The position numbers and the translations under genes were made by a program. A stretch of 64,000 nucleotides of DNA from Vandiemenella viatica (lineage: Eukaryota > Arthropoda > Insecta > Orthoptera > Morabidae), in the NCBI GenBank assembly GCA_031002005.1, contig JARYHS010009186.1, forward strand, positions 252,245,199 to 252,309,198, read 5' to 3'. Within the stretch, counting starts at the first letter, position 1, and each line of letters starts with the position of its first letter. Below the pieces are notes generated by a model. That model saw nothing but the letters and a program-made list of their open reading frames with translations, was not told where the DNA came from and made no database searches. Shown piece after piece: positions 54,082 through 64,000 of the stretch.

Positions 54082-54576
54082 CAGGGGTGGCCAACCCGCG
54101 GCCCGCCTTCAACATTTTTCCGACCCACAAGATTTAATTTAATTGCAATGGAGCACATAAACGCTCCGGTGGCAATTTCCCTACACACCCAACTTCCCCC
54201 TATCCTGCACCCACCTACATTTGCCCTCTACAAATTTTAACTTTAAATTCTTTTAACGTTTTCGGTAAGTTATTCATCATTCCCCTTGGTAACTCATTCC
54301 AATCCCTGACACGCTTCACATCACACTTTTATAAAATATTTATTATCTTTAACTTTTTGTGTTATATATTTCTTTACAACGTGAGTTTGGTATCATTATT
54401 GTTATATTATCTATGTGTACATGTAAGAATAATAGTAAACACAATAGTAACCAATGTTTCAATGTTTCACTCCAAAAAAATGTCTCTAGTGGATATATAT
54501 AACTTTATATGCGGCCCGCGGAGTTATGATGCACTTCGAAAGTGTCCCGTAAGATCATTTGGGTTGGCCACCCCTG
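54082..54576. mobile_element. Non-autonomous hAT transposon, copy 2, split by a LINE
   Basis: Same family as 394-833: ends caggggtggccaacccgcgg and gggttggccacccctg, with perfect 8-bp duplications atttagac (54074-54081, 54577-54584). Interior blocks 'atgtaagaataatagtaaacac' and 'atatgcggcccgcggagttatgatgca' match copy 1. A 183-bp LINE-A end (54135-54317) is inserted near the left terminus. Confidence 0.95.
54135..54317 (-). mobile_element. LINE-A copy 11, 3' end inside the hAT element
   Basis: 'aatttaattgcaatggagc...ccctacacacccaacttccccctatcctgcacccacc' through 'ccaatccctgacac' is the LINE-A UTR and last 35 codons on the minus strand. The insertion point corresponds to 'gagatt|catcacac' in copy 1 of the hAT family. 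Confidence 0.92.
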
Positions 54577-54636
54577 ATTTAGACATTTTATTATATTTAA
54601 AACTCTTGGGACCATGTACTGCCCTTTAATCAAAAT

Positions 54637-54775
54637 CAGTGGTGGATCTAAGAGAAAACAGAAAAAGGGGGAGGGGGCAAACTGAGACATTTGCCCCGAG
54701 CGCAAATTCAGGGGGGGGGGGAGGGGGTAGCAAAATCATGTTTAAAGGGCGGCAAATTTATGCCCAGGGTGACCT
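54637..54775. mobile_element. Possible hAT MITE remnant
   Basis: Starts 'cagtggtggatctaag', like the cagtggcggatcc end of the MITE at 45664, and contains G-runs and 'gcggcaaatttatgccc'. The right terminus was not found. Confidence 0.35.
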
Positions 54776-55483
54776 TTTTTTTTAGCTGCTCTACTTCTCC
54801 GGTTGGCCATCAATAGGAGTAGGAGGGGTATTCTACCAATTTTTTCACCCGGCTCAGAAAATTAGTGGATCCTTTACTGTTAAAAATGTCACCAAAATCC
54901 AACCAGTAGTTTCTGCGTAAGTACTGTTCATGAAAGTGTAAACCTTTTAAAAACAATTGATTTCTCTTCTGTAGGTCAATAAAAAGGACCAAAAATTATT
55001 TTGTTTGGAAAAAATATCTAAAATGAATACTTTTTCTGTTTACAGTTTTAATATATTTATTTAGTGATTGGAATCGATAGTAATCTCATTATAAATTTCA
55101 GTAAAAAGTAAATAAAATATATATAGCTGCATGTGTTTTAAAAGTGTTATGAATAGCATTCAGCTTACTACATTTTGGTTTTAACGCATGTAAGTATTTT
55201 CGGTGCGTGAACTACATTTGTTGTCACTCTTACACTGCTTTTCCTTATGCAGACAAATAAATATTACAGAGTCGCAAGAAAACGCTGTATCACCAGAGAC
55301 GGTATCATCCTTACAAAGGAAGTTACGTAAAACACAATCGGAACATTCCTCGCAAAAGACAGACACGCGATTTTGTAAAGATACCACTCTCCTACTAATT
55401 TCAGTTCTTTAAACGATTTGTCTTCGACAGAGGTATGTAGTGGTTAAATTAAAATTTGTGTATTTTTATTTAAAACGTTATTA
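54776..55483. other. Unassigned AT-rich sequence
   Basis: No feature recognised. Confidence 0.4.
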
Positions 55484-56028
55484 TTATTAAATTAATTGTA
55501 ATAGCACACACGCTTCGGTGGCAGTTCACTTAATCATCTAATCACCCCCTTTCTTATTTTATTTTTTAATTATCTTCTGTAATTTGACTGTTAAATTCCT
55601 GCCCCATCTACTTTTGCAATTTACAAATTTTAATTTTGAATTCCCTCATCGTTTTTGGTACGAGGGCCAATCAAAAAGTAAGTTAAATTTCCAAGTTATG
55701 CCCATTTATGTACCCACCTACATATAGGCGACACGGCTATGACAACATACACAAGTACACTTTTTAACATAGTCAACAAGAGGCTGTAAACATTTCTCAG
55801 GACGGTCAACGAACTTTTCGATTCCGGATGGGTAGAAATCACCTCCAGTGTTGTCGTACATTCTCTTGGGGACTATGTGGAAAAGTGAACTTACATTGTA
55901 TGTGGTCATAGCCGTGTTGCTTATATGTAGGTGGTTTCATAAATGGCCATAACTTTGAAGTTTAACTTAATTTTTGATTCGCCCTCGTAAATTATTCATC
56001 ACTTCACTTGGTAATTTGTTCCAGTCCA
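55484..56028 (-). mobile_element. LINE-A copy 12, 3' end split by a mariner MITE
   Basis: The left part (55484-55660) has the UTR 'ttaattgtaatagcacacacgcttcggtggcag' and 'ttgaattccctcatcgtttttggta'. The right part (55988-56028) resumes 'aaattattcatcacttcacttggtaatttgttccagtcc', the next LINE-A codons. The TA between the halves is the duplicated target. Confidence 0.9.
55661..55987 (-). mobile_element. Deleted mariner element (327 bp)
   Basis: The ends cgagggccaatcaaaaagta and 'aatttttgattcgccctcg' form an inverted repeat of about 30 bp with mismatches, flanked by TA (55659-55660, 55988-55989). The minus strand encodes 'GDFYPSGIEKFVDRPEKCLQPLVDYVKK', the extreme C-terminus of a mariner transposase; everything before it is deleted. 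A different mariner family from 48582-49888. Confidence 0.9.
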
Positions 56029-56659
56029 AATGTATATTGATTTACGGGATGAATTGTAATTCGACTAAAAGCAGTACAGTGTTTGTGCTGTCAATTAAAA
56101 GACTGTAAATAAAAGTGATGCGCACAGCTATAATATTTTGAATAGGACTTTGGCTCTCTGAGATACATTAATTCTATCAGTTTGATGTTTAAATGCCTGC
56201 AAATATTTTTAATTTAATTTAAAACTGTTTCTTCGTGATTCCTAACAGTTTTGCATAAAGTTTAATTATTTTTGTACTATTTCTATTATTGGAACAAATT
56301 GTCAGCGTTTCAGATGCGTCGGCCTGTGCTCGTGATGTTCGCTCGAGAATTCTGTACTGCCCGCTTAAACTCCCGAAATCGCTTTGTCCTTTTTTGTTGA
56401 TGTGTTTTAAATCTTCGGTTATAAGTCTGATGTCTTATTCAAGTGCGTTTTTCAAAGAATTTTCACGGGATAAAAATAAAATTAAATTGTCTTGCCATTT
56501 GAGAAACTACCTGTTGTTGAGAAGTATAAGAAGTGGTGAAAGTTAAAATTACCTGGCGACCTGACAAGTTACCCGTAAATCTTCGCGAACCAAGATAAAA
56601 ACACCCAGTTCCTAGTTTCATCACTCACACTCCCTTTTATCATGGTATTAAATTCGTAT
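56029..56659. other. Unassigned sequence
   Basis: No element or gene recognised. Confidence 0.4.
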
Positions 56660-57751
56660 TATGTATATATATAAAGATGATTGTATGTATGTTTGTTTGT
56701 TTGTTCTTCATACAAATCCACAGTTTTCATCCCATCTCGATGGAACTTTGCACACTTATCCTTTGAAACAAGGAGAGAAATACTGTCTAAATTTGGTTGA
56801 AAAATTATCTGTATAAATAATACATGTTGTCTTATAATTTCGAAAAGTTACTGAATGGCGATAAACAGACGTGTTGAATGTGGAGGTCTCTATACTGCTT
56901 TTTGGTGTAGCGGCCAGGTAGCTGAGTGGTTAGAGCGCTTGCTTACTTATGTTAGGGTCGTGGTCTCCGGTTCAAATCTCCGTGGAGGCTAATATTTAAA
57001 AAAAATTGTTTTTGATCGTAAGAGTCACACCTGGGCCGTCGGTTATTCGGATTGAATGTTAAACTGTAGATATCACAAAGTTAGGGGTGCAATGCGAGGC
57101 AAATCGTAGGTAGTCTTGCAATGCTGTAGGTGTACACTTTTTTACGTTATATTGATCCCGCATGGGTGATTCGCAGTCAGCGAGTGTGTGTGTGTGATAT
57201 GCAGTAATAATACTATAAATGCGGAACCAAGTCTCTGTCGTTTGCTACGTTTTAACGACTAAATACCTCTACCGATATTGACGGAATTTGACAAGAAAAT
57301 CTGTAGGGAGGGTACGGGACATTTTTTTTCTTTTTTCTGTATGATTAACAATTGTAGTCACGATATTTTGAGAATTATCGAATGGTGACAGAGAGACGGA
57401 TGTATGTGTTAGTCTGTAATGTTACGTCGGTTGCTCATTATGTTAGTGTATAATTTGTTAATAAATTTCGTTTAGAGAAAAAACGTATTATTTAGTGCAG
57501 ATGTCGATTTGCCCTGTCCTATTAGTTTGTGTCTGCTTAAATGTTTCTGGCACAAGTTTTTTTTTTTTGCCTTCTTTTTTGACATGCCTTGCGAGCGTAA
57601 ACTGGCCTAAGTTGTAGCTCTGGCAGAGCACGAGCAGCTTAAGTTATTAGAACCCAAGAATCGGATGCTCATGCTGAAGAACAACTTTTTATATTCAATT
57701 CTGGCAAAGCAATTCTTAATCCACGCGTACGAAGTCGCGGGTATCAGCTAG
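56660..57751 (+). mobile_element. Non-autonomous Helitron with tRNA-like module, copy 2
   Basis: The 5' end 'tatgtatatatataaagatg' is slightly eroded compared with TCTATATATATAAAGATG of copy 1. It continues 'gtttgtttgttcttcatacaaatccacagttttcatcc'. The 3' end is 'ccacgcgtacgaagtcgcgggtatcagCTAG' followed by T at 57752, with a small GC stem (cgcg/cgcg) before CTAG. It aligns with 14102-15032 reversed. The (GT)n block at 57183-57196 is shared. No protein is encoded. Confidence 0.85.
56906..56990 (+). repeat. tRNA-like (pol III box A/B) module inside the Helitron
   Basis: Box A 'tagctgagtgg' (56919-56929) and box B 'ggttcaaatctc' (56969-56980) are spaced as in a tRNA. About 170 bases downstream are also conserved with copy 1, so a whole tRNA-derived SINE was probably captured. 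Confidence 0.78.
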
Positions 57752-58106
57752 TACAGTAGTAGGCTCCCGTGCTTCCTCTGTGGTGGGGATTACCTTGAAC
57801 GTGAGAGGTCCGCCAGTGGTATTGGAGTGTGTCCCGCCGGTCCACCGCGCCATAGAGCCGGCGAGTGCCCGGACCGGACCGATAAGCGGCCCACTGCGGA
57901 CTTGGTTCCGGACCATTTAGCCGCCGAGGCAGCGCTGACTGGGCCGGCGTGGGCGGGTGAAAATCTCAACTGGACGGAGTCGGCGCCATGCAAATGCGGA
58001 ACCACTCTGCGCGGACCAAACCAAACAGCTAACAAGCGTGTTAAACACGTGTTAACGCATCATACAAATCAGACATGAAGTCCGATATAAACTCACAAAG
58101 ACGTGA
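57752..58106. other. GC-rich, apparently unique island with an octamer
   Basis: 57790-58040 is among the GC-richest parts of the window. It contains an exact POU octamer atgcaaat at 57988-57995. Overlapping frames on both strands have no recognised domain. Candidate regulatory sequence. Confidence 0.4.
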
Positions 58107-58348
58107 ACCGAGCGTGGTGGATGAGTGGTTAACGCTCTGGCCTCTCATTCGGGAGCACGTGGGTTCGAATCCCCATACGGGAATATTCAGATTTGGGTTT
58201 TCCATGGTTTCACTCCAGGCAAACTGCCGGGATGCTTCCTTCAAAAGGCCGTGGCCGAATTCCTTCCAGTTCCTTGCCCCAGTCATTTCTCGCCTCTAAT
58301 GAATTCGACGTCGACGAGGGGTAAAGAAAGCTATAAGCAAAAAAAAAA
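58107..58348 (+). mobile_element. SINE (family 1), full length
   Basis: Head accgagcgtggtggatgagtgg (box A), box B 'ggttcgaatcc', full body with a small deletion after 'ccatggtttc', tail 'ctctaatgaattcgacgtcgacgagg' and 10 terminal A residues. No clear target duplication. Confidence 0.92.
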
Positions 58349-58724
58349 GTAAGAAAGTCTTCTCAGCTGTGATGGTTATCGTTTCAAGTCCTGTCAGGGG
58401 CACTGGTTGTTTTGGGTGTTGTGTTTATTAATACTGCGTTTTGTACTAAAACAGTAGCAGAAGGCATGTAATACACATGTGTGTAAACAGATAAAAAGAT
58501 CTTTTTTTTGCGAATAACTTCAAGAAGCGGTGATATAAAAAGAAGAGTAATATAAATATCACATTCTCTATTGCACGGCAGGACCGAAGCAAGCGATATG
58601 AGTTCATTGTTTTCTGGCGACCGTATCAGGATAAGATTCTCATTCATGTCGGAATTCCCTGCAACACAACTAATCTATAGGTGAGCGATGAACTAGCAAT
58701 CATGGCTTGCTTAATGGGAATTTA
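58349..58724. other. Unassigned sequence
   Basis: No recognised feature. Confidence 0.4.
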
Positions 58725-59300
58725 AACTGGGAAAAAATAAAATAAGAGGTTATTTCAAGGAACACGATTTTGCTATTTGGGTTCAATTTTAGAAAGAAAT
58801 GAAAAATCAAACATGGAAATTAATAACAGAATTGCTAATGGCCGTAAAGTAATCAGGAAGCTCAAATCAATTCTTTGGAACAATAATGTTATGAACAGAA
58901 CAAAAAGAATTATATTTTAGCCATTATTGGAAAGAATAGTCTTATATGGATCGGAAATCTGGACAATCAACGAAAAAAATATTAAGAAGTTGAAAGCATT
59001 AGAAATGGATTTCTTAAGAAGATCAGCAAGAATTTCAAGGAAAGGAAAAGTAAGGAATACTGAAATAATAAGGCTAATGGAAGTCAAAGAAGATATTTAT
59101 AAAGTTATAGAACGAAAAAGATTGGAATTTGTGTGACCTTGTAAAAAGGATGGAAGACACTAGGATACAAAAACTCGTGTACAGGAATGGAAAGTTGAAA
59201 GATGGACGAAAAGAGGACTGACCATGTTTACCTGGCTCCAAAGTGTACAAATATCAACGATATTTGGTGCAGAAGAGGAAGATACTCAAAACCGAAGTAT
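58725..59300 (+). pseudogene. LINE C-terminal region
   Basis: Across three frames: 'SILERNGKSNMEINNRIANGRKVIRKLKSILWNNNVMNRTKRII', then 58927-59136 'MERIVLYGSEIWTINEKNIKKLKALEMDFLRRSARISRKGKVRNTEIIRLM', then 'RMEDTRIQKLVYRNGKLKDGR'. 'LYGSE.W', 'EMDFLRR..RISR' and 'R..NTEI' are standard post-RT motifs of insect LINEs. Premature stops and shifts are present. The RT domain is missing (5' truncated). Confidence 0.85.
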
Positions 59301-59399
59301 CTGGAGAAATATTTTGAGAAGATACAATCAATTTCTGTGTTCTCAGCGGTGATAAAAACCTCTCTCTATAAAACAAAAAAAGGAAAACGAAAAGAAATG

Positions 59400-59735
59400 A
59401 TGAGTGTTACAGAATAGGACAGGATAAGGAATGAAAAGATTACATACAGTGCATGTACACAGGAGAAAAACACGTTCAGGAAATGATAGCCATGGTCAGA
59501 CTAAGATGGAACGGGAATGAAAAGAATGGAGGAGCAGAGAATAACGAGGAAAATTCACGGAATGAAGATGTATGGTAAACGAAGACCTAGGTATGGATGG
59601 CTGAGAATAGTGAAGGAGAGGGCTGGAGTAAAGCGGTGACAGTCAGGAGGTGAGAAAAAAGCAGGAAATGGAGAGAGTTGTTCACAAAACAGACCCGGCC
59701 AGTAGTTGGAAACTGTTGAGCATAATGAACAGTGC
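59400..59735 (+). pseudogene. Second LINE C-terminal fragment
   Basis: Frames carry 'RLRW...KRMEEQRI', 'RKIHGMKMYGKRRPRYGWLRIVKERAGVK' and 'SCSQNRPGQ', like the 'RR...G...GRP...W.D.V..D....G' and final 'W...V...DP' patterns at LINE C-termini. It directly follows the previous fragment but belongs to another family, or is a rearranged part of it. Confidence 0.6.
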
Positions 59736-61680
59736 GAGGAATTGAGCTGACCTGTGTTGGCTTGCTCATTCAACTGCGGGAGAGATGGCACCAGGCAGCC
59801 AGGCTTTGTAGAAACTAAGAGGTCACTGACCTGCGTGTTCAAGGGTAGTTAATAATGTGAATTAGTAGTGGAATTTTACATACTTCTATGGAGTGGGCAA
59901 TGACATCTGAATATGGCCGGGAAAATGGTCGTTGCGAAAACTGTCGTGGATCCGGCCACCGACGATCTTCAAGTGTTGGGTAGAGTCCTAGTAGCCGGTT
60001 GCCATGTTGAAGTGTGTCGTATTTCGCGTGCTTATATTCTTCTTAATATTCGTCGTTTAACTGCTGTTGGCGCTATTTATTTTATTTCACTGAGCGTACT
60101 GGTGGACTAAGTATAATAGAAATGATAGTCGTATACTTTGTACAGTCTTAAGCACTTTTAATGAATTGCAACACAACATAACACCACATTAATTACAAAC
60201 CGGACTTCGTTAATACAAGCTCTTCTTATAGTGTTTGTTGAACAGGATTTTTCCTTTATAATCAGATTAGATATTTATGAATATTTCTTGTTGTTTGCAT
60301 TATTACTCAAACCCTTATGAATGTCACCTTGTAGTGGCGATACAGTTATGTGACTAATCCCTCCAGCTACTATTAACCAACCAAACTCGGCAACACACTC
60401 GTATTTAGTTGTTGCTACGGAAAAACTCTCAGAATAAACAAACTGACCTTTGCCAAGGAACCCCAAAATTCACGGATACTACATTATATTAAAATGTATA
60501 ATATAATTGGGGGATATCATATCTGCTATCCTACAAGTGGCAGGTACGAGCACAATGTTCGTTTCCCGTGACTGAGGCAAAATGAATCAAGACCAATGGG
60601 ACACAATTTTAGTAGTTTGGAAACTGTTACAACCAGTGTCCTTAGACTAGTTGAGAGGGGCAGTGGTTTATAGCCAACCCACTTAGCAACATGTAAGAAA
60701 GATATATTACTGGATGGAATATAGGCTACCAATAATACACAGTGTCAGGTGAGATGCAATTCTCAGACTTCGAACTTAGCTTTGCTGTGAGCACAGTGTG
60801 AGGGAGTTATCCTGAATTGAGAAGATTGTCTGAAGCCACGTTGTGTTGGATGTCACTTTCTGGTAAGACATGCTCTTCTGTCTAAGGCATGCTATAAAGC
60901 TGTCTAGTTGTTGTCTCCTACCACCTCTCAGTCTTAACTACTAAGAAAACTCTGCAGTTATTAATAATTTAATAGTAATCAGTAAGTCACACATTTCGGT
61001 CGCCATGTTGTAACTTATATGTAAGTTAACATTTTTCACTTAAAATTATTAAAATAACACGGTTCTTTCAGAAATATGATTTTAAATAATTTGTATTATA
61101 GTTTGAAATTACTACATACTTCTTCTTCTTCTTCTTGACTTGGAACCACGATGAATAGCTTCATACTTTCACTTTTCTCCCAAAATTTCTTAATCCTTTT
61201 GCAATGTTGTTTCCCTCTGCCTTCTACAAAACGGCTTTGTTTCTGTGCAGTAAAATTAATAACATTTAGAACTGATACATTCTTTCAATTATTTAATTTC
61301 ATGTAGATAAAGGGTATAATTGGTTCACAGAAGTTTAGGAGAGATTATTGAACCGGAGAATTAGAGAATAGGATCTAGTTGCAATGTAAAATAGTTTTGA
61401 AAATGTATGAATGATTGTAATATTTATTAAGTGCTTTTCACAATGAACGTTTTATTTTAAGTTATTACTGACAACACCAGGAACACCTACAATATTTTGG
61501 TACGTTTTTAAAGAGCAGCAAAGAGTTTAGAACATTTAAAATGGTGAGTGGTGGCTGGTGACAATTGCCGCATTACTTACATGCCGGCCAAGGCGCTCGT
61601 AAAGAATAATCTACGATCGATCAGTTTGTTCGACGACACTGCAAGGAATTGTATTACAACATAAATACTGTTTCTGTACA
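59736..61680. other. AT-rich intergenic sequence
   Basis: Apart from a short (CTT)n near 61122-61136, nothing is recognised in 1.9 kb. Short frames lack motifs. Confidence 0.45.
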
Positions 61681-61850
61681 AAAAAAACAAAAAAAAAACA
61701 AAAAAACACAAAAAAACAACAACAACACAACAATACAACAACAACACACCACAACAACACACCACAAAACACAACAATACAACAACAACACAACAACAAT
61801 ACAACAACACAACAACAACACAACAACACAACAACAACACAACAACAAGT
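61681..61850. repeat. (AAC)n-type simple repeat
   Basis: 170 bases built from aac/acaac/aaacac words, strictly G-free on this strand. Open frames over it (poly Thr/Asn/Gln or Cys/Val) are spurious. Confidence 0.95.
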
Positions 61851-61853
61851 AAT

Positions 61854-62288
61854 GACGCGTAGCGGGACCAGAGGAAAGCCAATCAGGCAATTTGTTAATA
61901 CTGTTATTAACTGTAAGCTACATGTTTCATGACTAGGAGCCAACCAGCGGAAAAGAGTTTTCCGCCTGAGGTGGAGGTTGGAAAAAAACAGCCAAACTGT
62001 GGGGCAACATTTTGCTTCGTGGGCGACAGCGAGCGACAAGGGACACACTGCCTACAGGGGCAGTGCGGACAGCTCGCCAGATGGGGCACAGCGGACAGCG
62101 ACATTCGCACCACCTGGAGCGCGGGTTATTTCATTGAGCCCGCAAGCACGCCTCTACTCGATTACAACGGCGACAATTATTCAGAAAAAAAAAATCAACT
62201 AAGAATTACGCGTTAAGCGGGGCCAGAGGTGAGGAAAGCCAATCCGGCAATTTGTAAATATTGTTATTAACTGTAAACTGCATGTTTC
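61854..62288. repeat. Pair of 75-81-bp direct repeats flanking a GC-richer insert
   Basis: 61854-61928 and 62208-62288 share 'agcggg.ccagagg', 'gaggaaagccaatc.ggcaatttgt.aata' and 'tgttattaactgtaa.ct.catgtttc'. The 279-base insert has no recognised gene. Possibly two termini of one element or a local duplication. Confidence 0.75.
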
Positions 62289-63298
62289 TGCATCGTCCAT
62301 CACGCTAGTGACTGCCCTGAGATTTCAACTCTTGCTCTCATGACGTTTTTAAATTCTTTGCAAAAGAAACTAATCACTGTTTGTCTTTGTAAAATAAATG
62401 TTCAATTTCATTAGTCAATATTAAATTCAGATTTTGAACCTTATTTCAATACGTCCCAACCAGTTTGATAATATGTCAACCAACTTAGATATTAATTGTG
62501 ATTTGTTTTAAATAAATCAAAATTAGGATCTGGATGTCGCTTCCCTGATGGTAGGAACACTACGAAAGAATCCTTGGCGACAACCACAGCTTAAATATGA
62601 ATAATCATAATACATATTATTTTTTAAAGCATTTTTTTGTCGATAGGCCATATCTGCCTTAAAACTTCATAAAAAATAATGCTTGAGATATCATTGTGAA
62701 TATTAAGTTCCCCGCTAATGACGAGAAATAAACAAAAAGTTTAAAATTAATGTTTTCTTTGATTTTTTTTAATTTTAAACTCGTATTTGTATAAAGTAAA
62801 AGGCACCATTTGTTGACAATCTGTTCAAGATGTTGGAGTTGTATATAGGTTATAAATATTTATCTCCAACGCCAGCAAAGATAAAGCAAACATTTTCATA
62901 TTTGTGTAATTTTAATGACGTTCAACGGGGGAGATGTGTGAAATGACAGCCGTTATCTGTCGTGATATTATTCACTTTTTTTTGTGCACACTATCTTTGG
63001 AGTAAGAAAATGTGTAATGGAGGACTATCTCTGACAAACAAAAGCAGCAGGGCAAGAACATCGCTGTGTTATGATTATATGTAACTTCAATCCTAGATTA
63101 AAATAAGAAGGGGGGAAGATATTTTCCACGATGCCAAGGGGCGCAACAAACAGACATAAACATATTGCCTGTAATGATATCAACTTTTTACAATAAGACT
63201 GATATTTATTACTACTCTTCAAAATAAAATACTTTTCATTAAAAAATACTCGCATTTATTTATTTACACATTATTATTTTACTACTCGGTGACTGATC
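62289..63298. other. AT-rich sequence leading to a Helitron terminus
   Basis: 'ctccaacgccagcaaagataaag' at about 62864-62886 resembles Helitron internal sequence, which suggests a Helitron body here. The 5' end was not located and no gene is seen. Confidence 0.35.
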
Positions 63299-63334
63299 AC
63301 AATAGTGTGCGAAATATTCGCAAGGGTCAGCTAG
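63299..63334 (+). mobile_element. Helitron 3' terminus with hairpin
   Basis: A perfect 6-bp stem tgcgaa/ttcgca with a 3-base loop (63308-63322) is followed after 8 bases by CTAG (63331-63334) and T. This is the canonical Helitron 3' end. Confidence 0.8.
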
Positions 63335-63961
63335 TTACGTTGAAATTAATAGTAGATTTGTGACCAAGAAGTTGCTTTTTACAACCAGAAACACTTCAAA
63401 ATATATGGTGTTACCAAAGTGTCCTATATCCTGGGAACGCTTGTTAACTATATAACGGAAACGGATCTTCAATACTCTATCTTGGCGCCCAAGACCATAA
63501 AATATATCAGGTTGCTACATCCCAACGTTTTTGCTGTCTAGGAAAAAAATGACTATGTATAATTATCAGCATCCTTAGGTTCCATGTAGAGCAATTTCTC
63601 ATTCAATCCCAACTTGCTCTTTTCTTGCTGCACCAAGGAGGAGACCCGTAGAGGGAAAACCTCGTGTTCCGTGATCGATCGACTTAATCAAATTGACTCA
63701 GATTAATGTTAGCCGTAGCGAGACAAGACGGAGCCCCGTATCTTGCCCTTATGAATATTAACTGCGCGAGAACAAATAGCGGGGGTGAGTTGCCACTTGC
63801 TGTCAGCGCTGCCAACCTTGCCCGCCTAATGAAGCCCGAAAGAGCGGCTTAATTAGCTTCCGGGCGGTGCGGTTCGAAAGGCGAGTGAGGCTCAGCAACT
63901 GTTTGCGCCATCTGTTGCCGGGCGCCATAATTTATTCGTGGAATTTAAAGCAGGACAGCAG
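63335..63961. other. Sequence with a GC-rich, homeodomain-site-rich island
   Basis: About 63690-63961 is GC-rich and contains 'cttatgaatattaac', 'cggcttaattagcttcc' and 'ccataatttattcg', all homeodomain-like words. No coding motif. It runs into the terminal gap. Confidence 0.4.
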
Positions 63962-64000
63962 NNNNNNNNNNNNNNNNNNNNNNNNNNNNNNNNNNNNNNN
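63962..64000. other. Assembly gap (N), continues past the window
   Basis: The last 39 bases are N. Confidence 0.99.

Noticed and set aside
56906..56990. Genuine tRNA gene
   Set aside because: Boxes A and B fit, but no acceptor stem can be formed and the same module lies in the second Helitron copy.
61577..61882. Cys/Val-rich open frames on the minus strand
   Set aside because: They are translations of the (AAC)n simple repeat.
1..64000. CRISPR array or prokaryotic operon
   Set aside because: No regularly spaced short identical repeats with unique spacers, and all coding signal is eukaryotic transposon-derived. The tandem arrays have 145-189-bp units without spacers.

Overview
This window looks like a TE-dense stretch of a large insect genome. 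It is AT-rich, has a 1,000-N scaffold gap (31953-32952), and contains no host protein-coding gene that I can recognise. The dominant repeat is a tRNA-derived SINE with RNA polymerase III boxes A and B and a body containing 'ccatggtttcc' and 'ccttcaaaaggccatggcc'. From general knowledge this SINE type, together with the LINE families seen here, points to a polyneopteran (orthopteroid) insect. The species cannot be fixed from the sequence alone.

Layout. 1-6 kb: a long inverted repeat with a hammerhead-ribozyme-like core, a hAT MITE with an 8-bp target duplication, a nearly intact Tc1/mariner element (2749-4291) with perfect 27-bp inverted repeats, a LINE tail, and a Helitron-like 189-bp tandem array. 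6-12.1 kb: several LINE reverse-transcriptase remnants. 13.5-17.5 kb: a 3.9-kb hAT element with exact 8-bp target duplications, carrying a nested Helitron and two nested SINEs. 17.6-31.8 kb: deleted IS630/mariner elements, a second hAT copy, several LINE C-termini and old SINEs. 33.6-34.4 kb: a giant foldback made from a Tc1 transposase gene. 35-46 kb: LINEs, SINEs and a hAT MITE. 46.3-48.3 kb: a pogo/Tigger element. 48.5-51 kb: a Helitron-like 5' end interrupted by a mariner and followed by a minisatellite. 51.6-64 kb: a MITE, a nested hAT/LINE pair, a LINE split by a mariner MITE, a Helitron with a tRNA-like module, more LINE tails, and a second scaffold gap.

The genes do not form a pathway. 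Almost all coding signal is reverse transcriptase or transposase, and every copy I examined is broken by stops, frameshifts, truncation or nested insertion. One LINE family (called LINE-A here) occurs at least twelve times. Nesting gives a relative chronology: LINE-A and hAT copies are the older substrate, mariner/Tc1 elements came later, and several SINEs are the youngest, with near-perfect target duplications and long A-tails. Between the elements lie short GC-rich, apparently unique islands, some with homeodomain/POU-like words. They are the best candidates for host regulatory sequence. The most unusual observations are the hammerhead-like repeat (9-158), the Tc1-derived foldback (33600-34432) and the two Helitron copies sharing an internal tRNA-like module.
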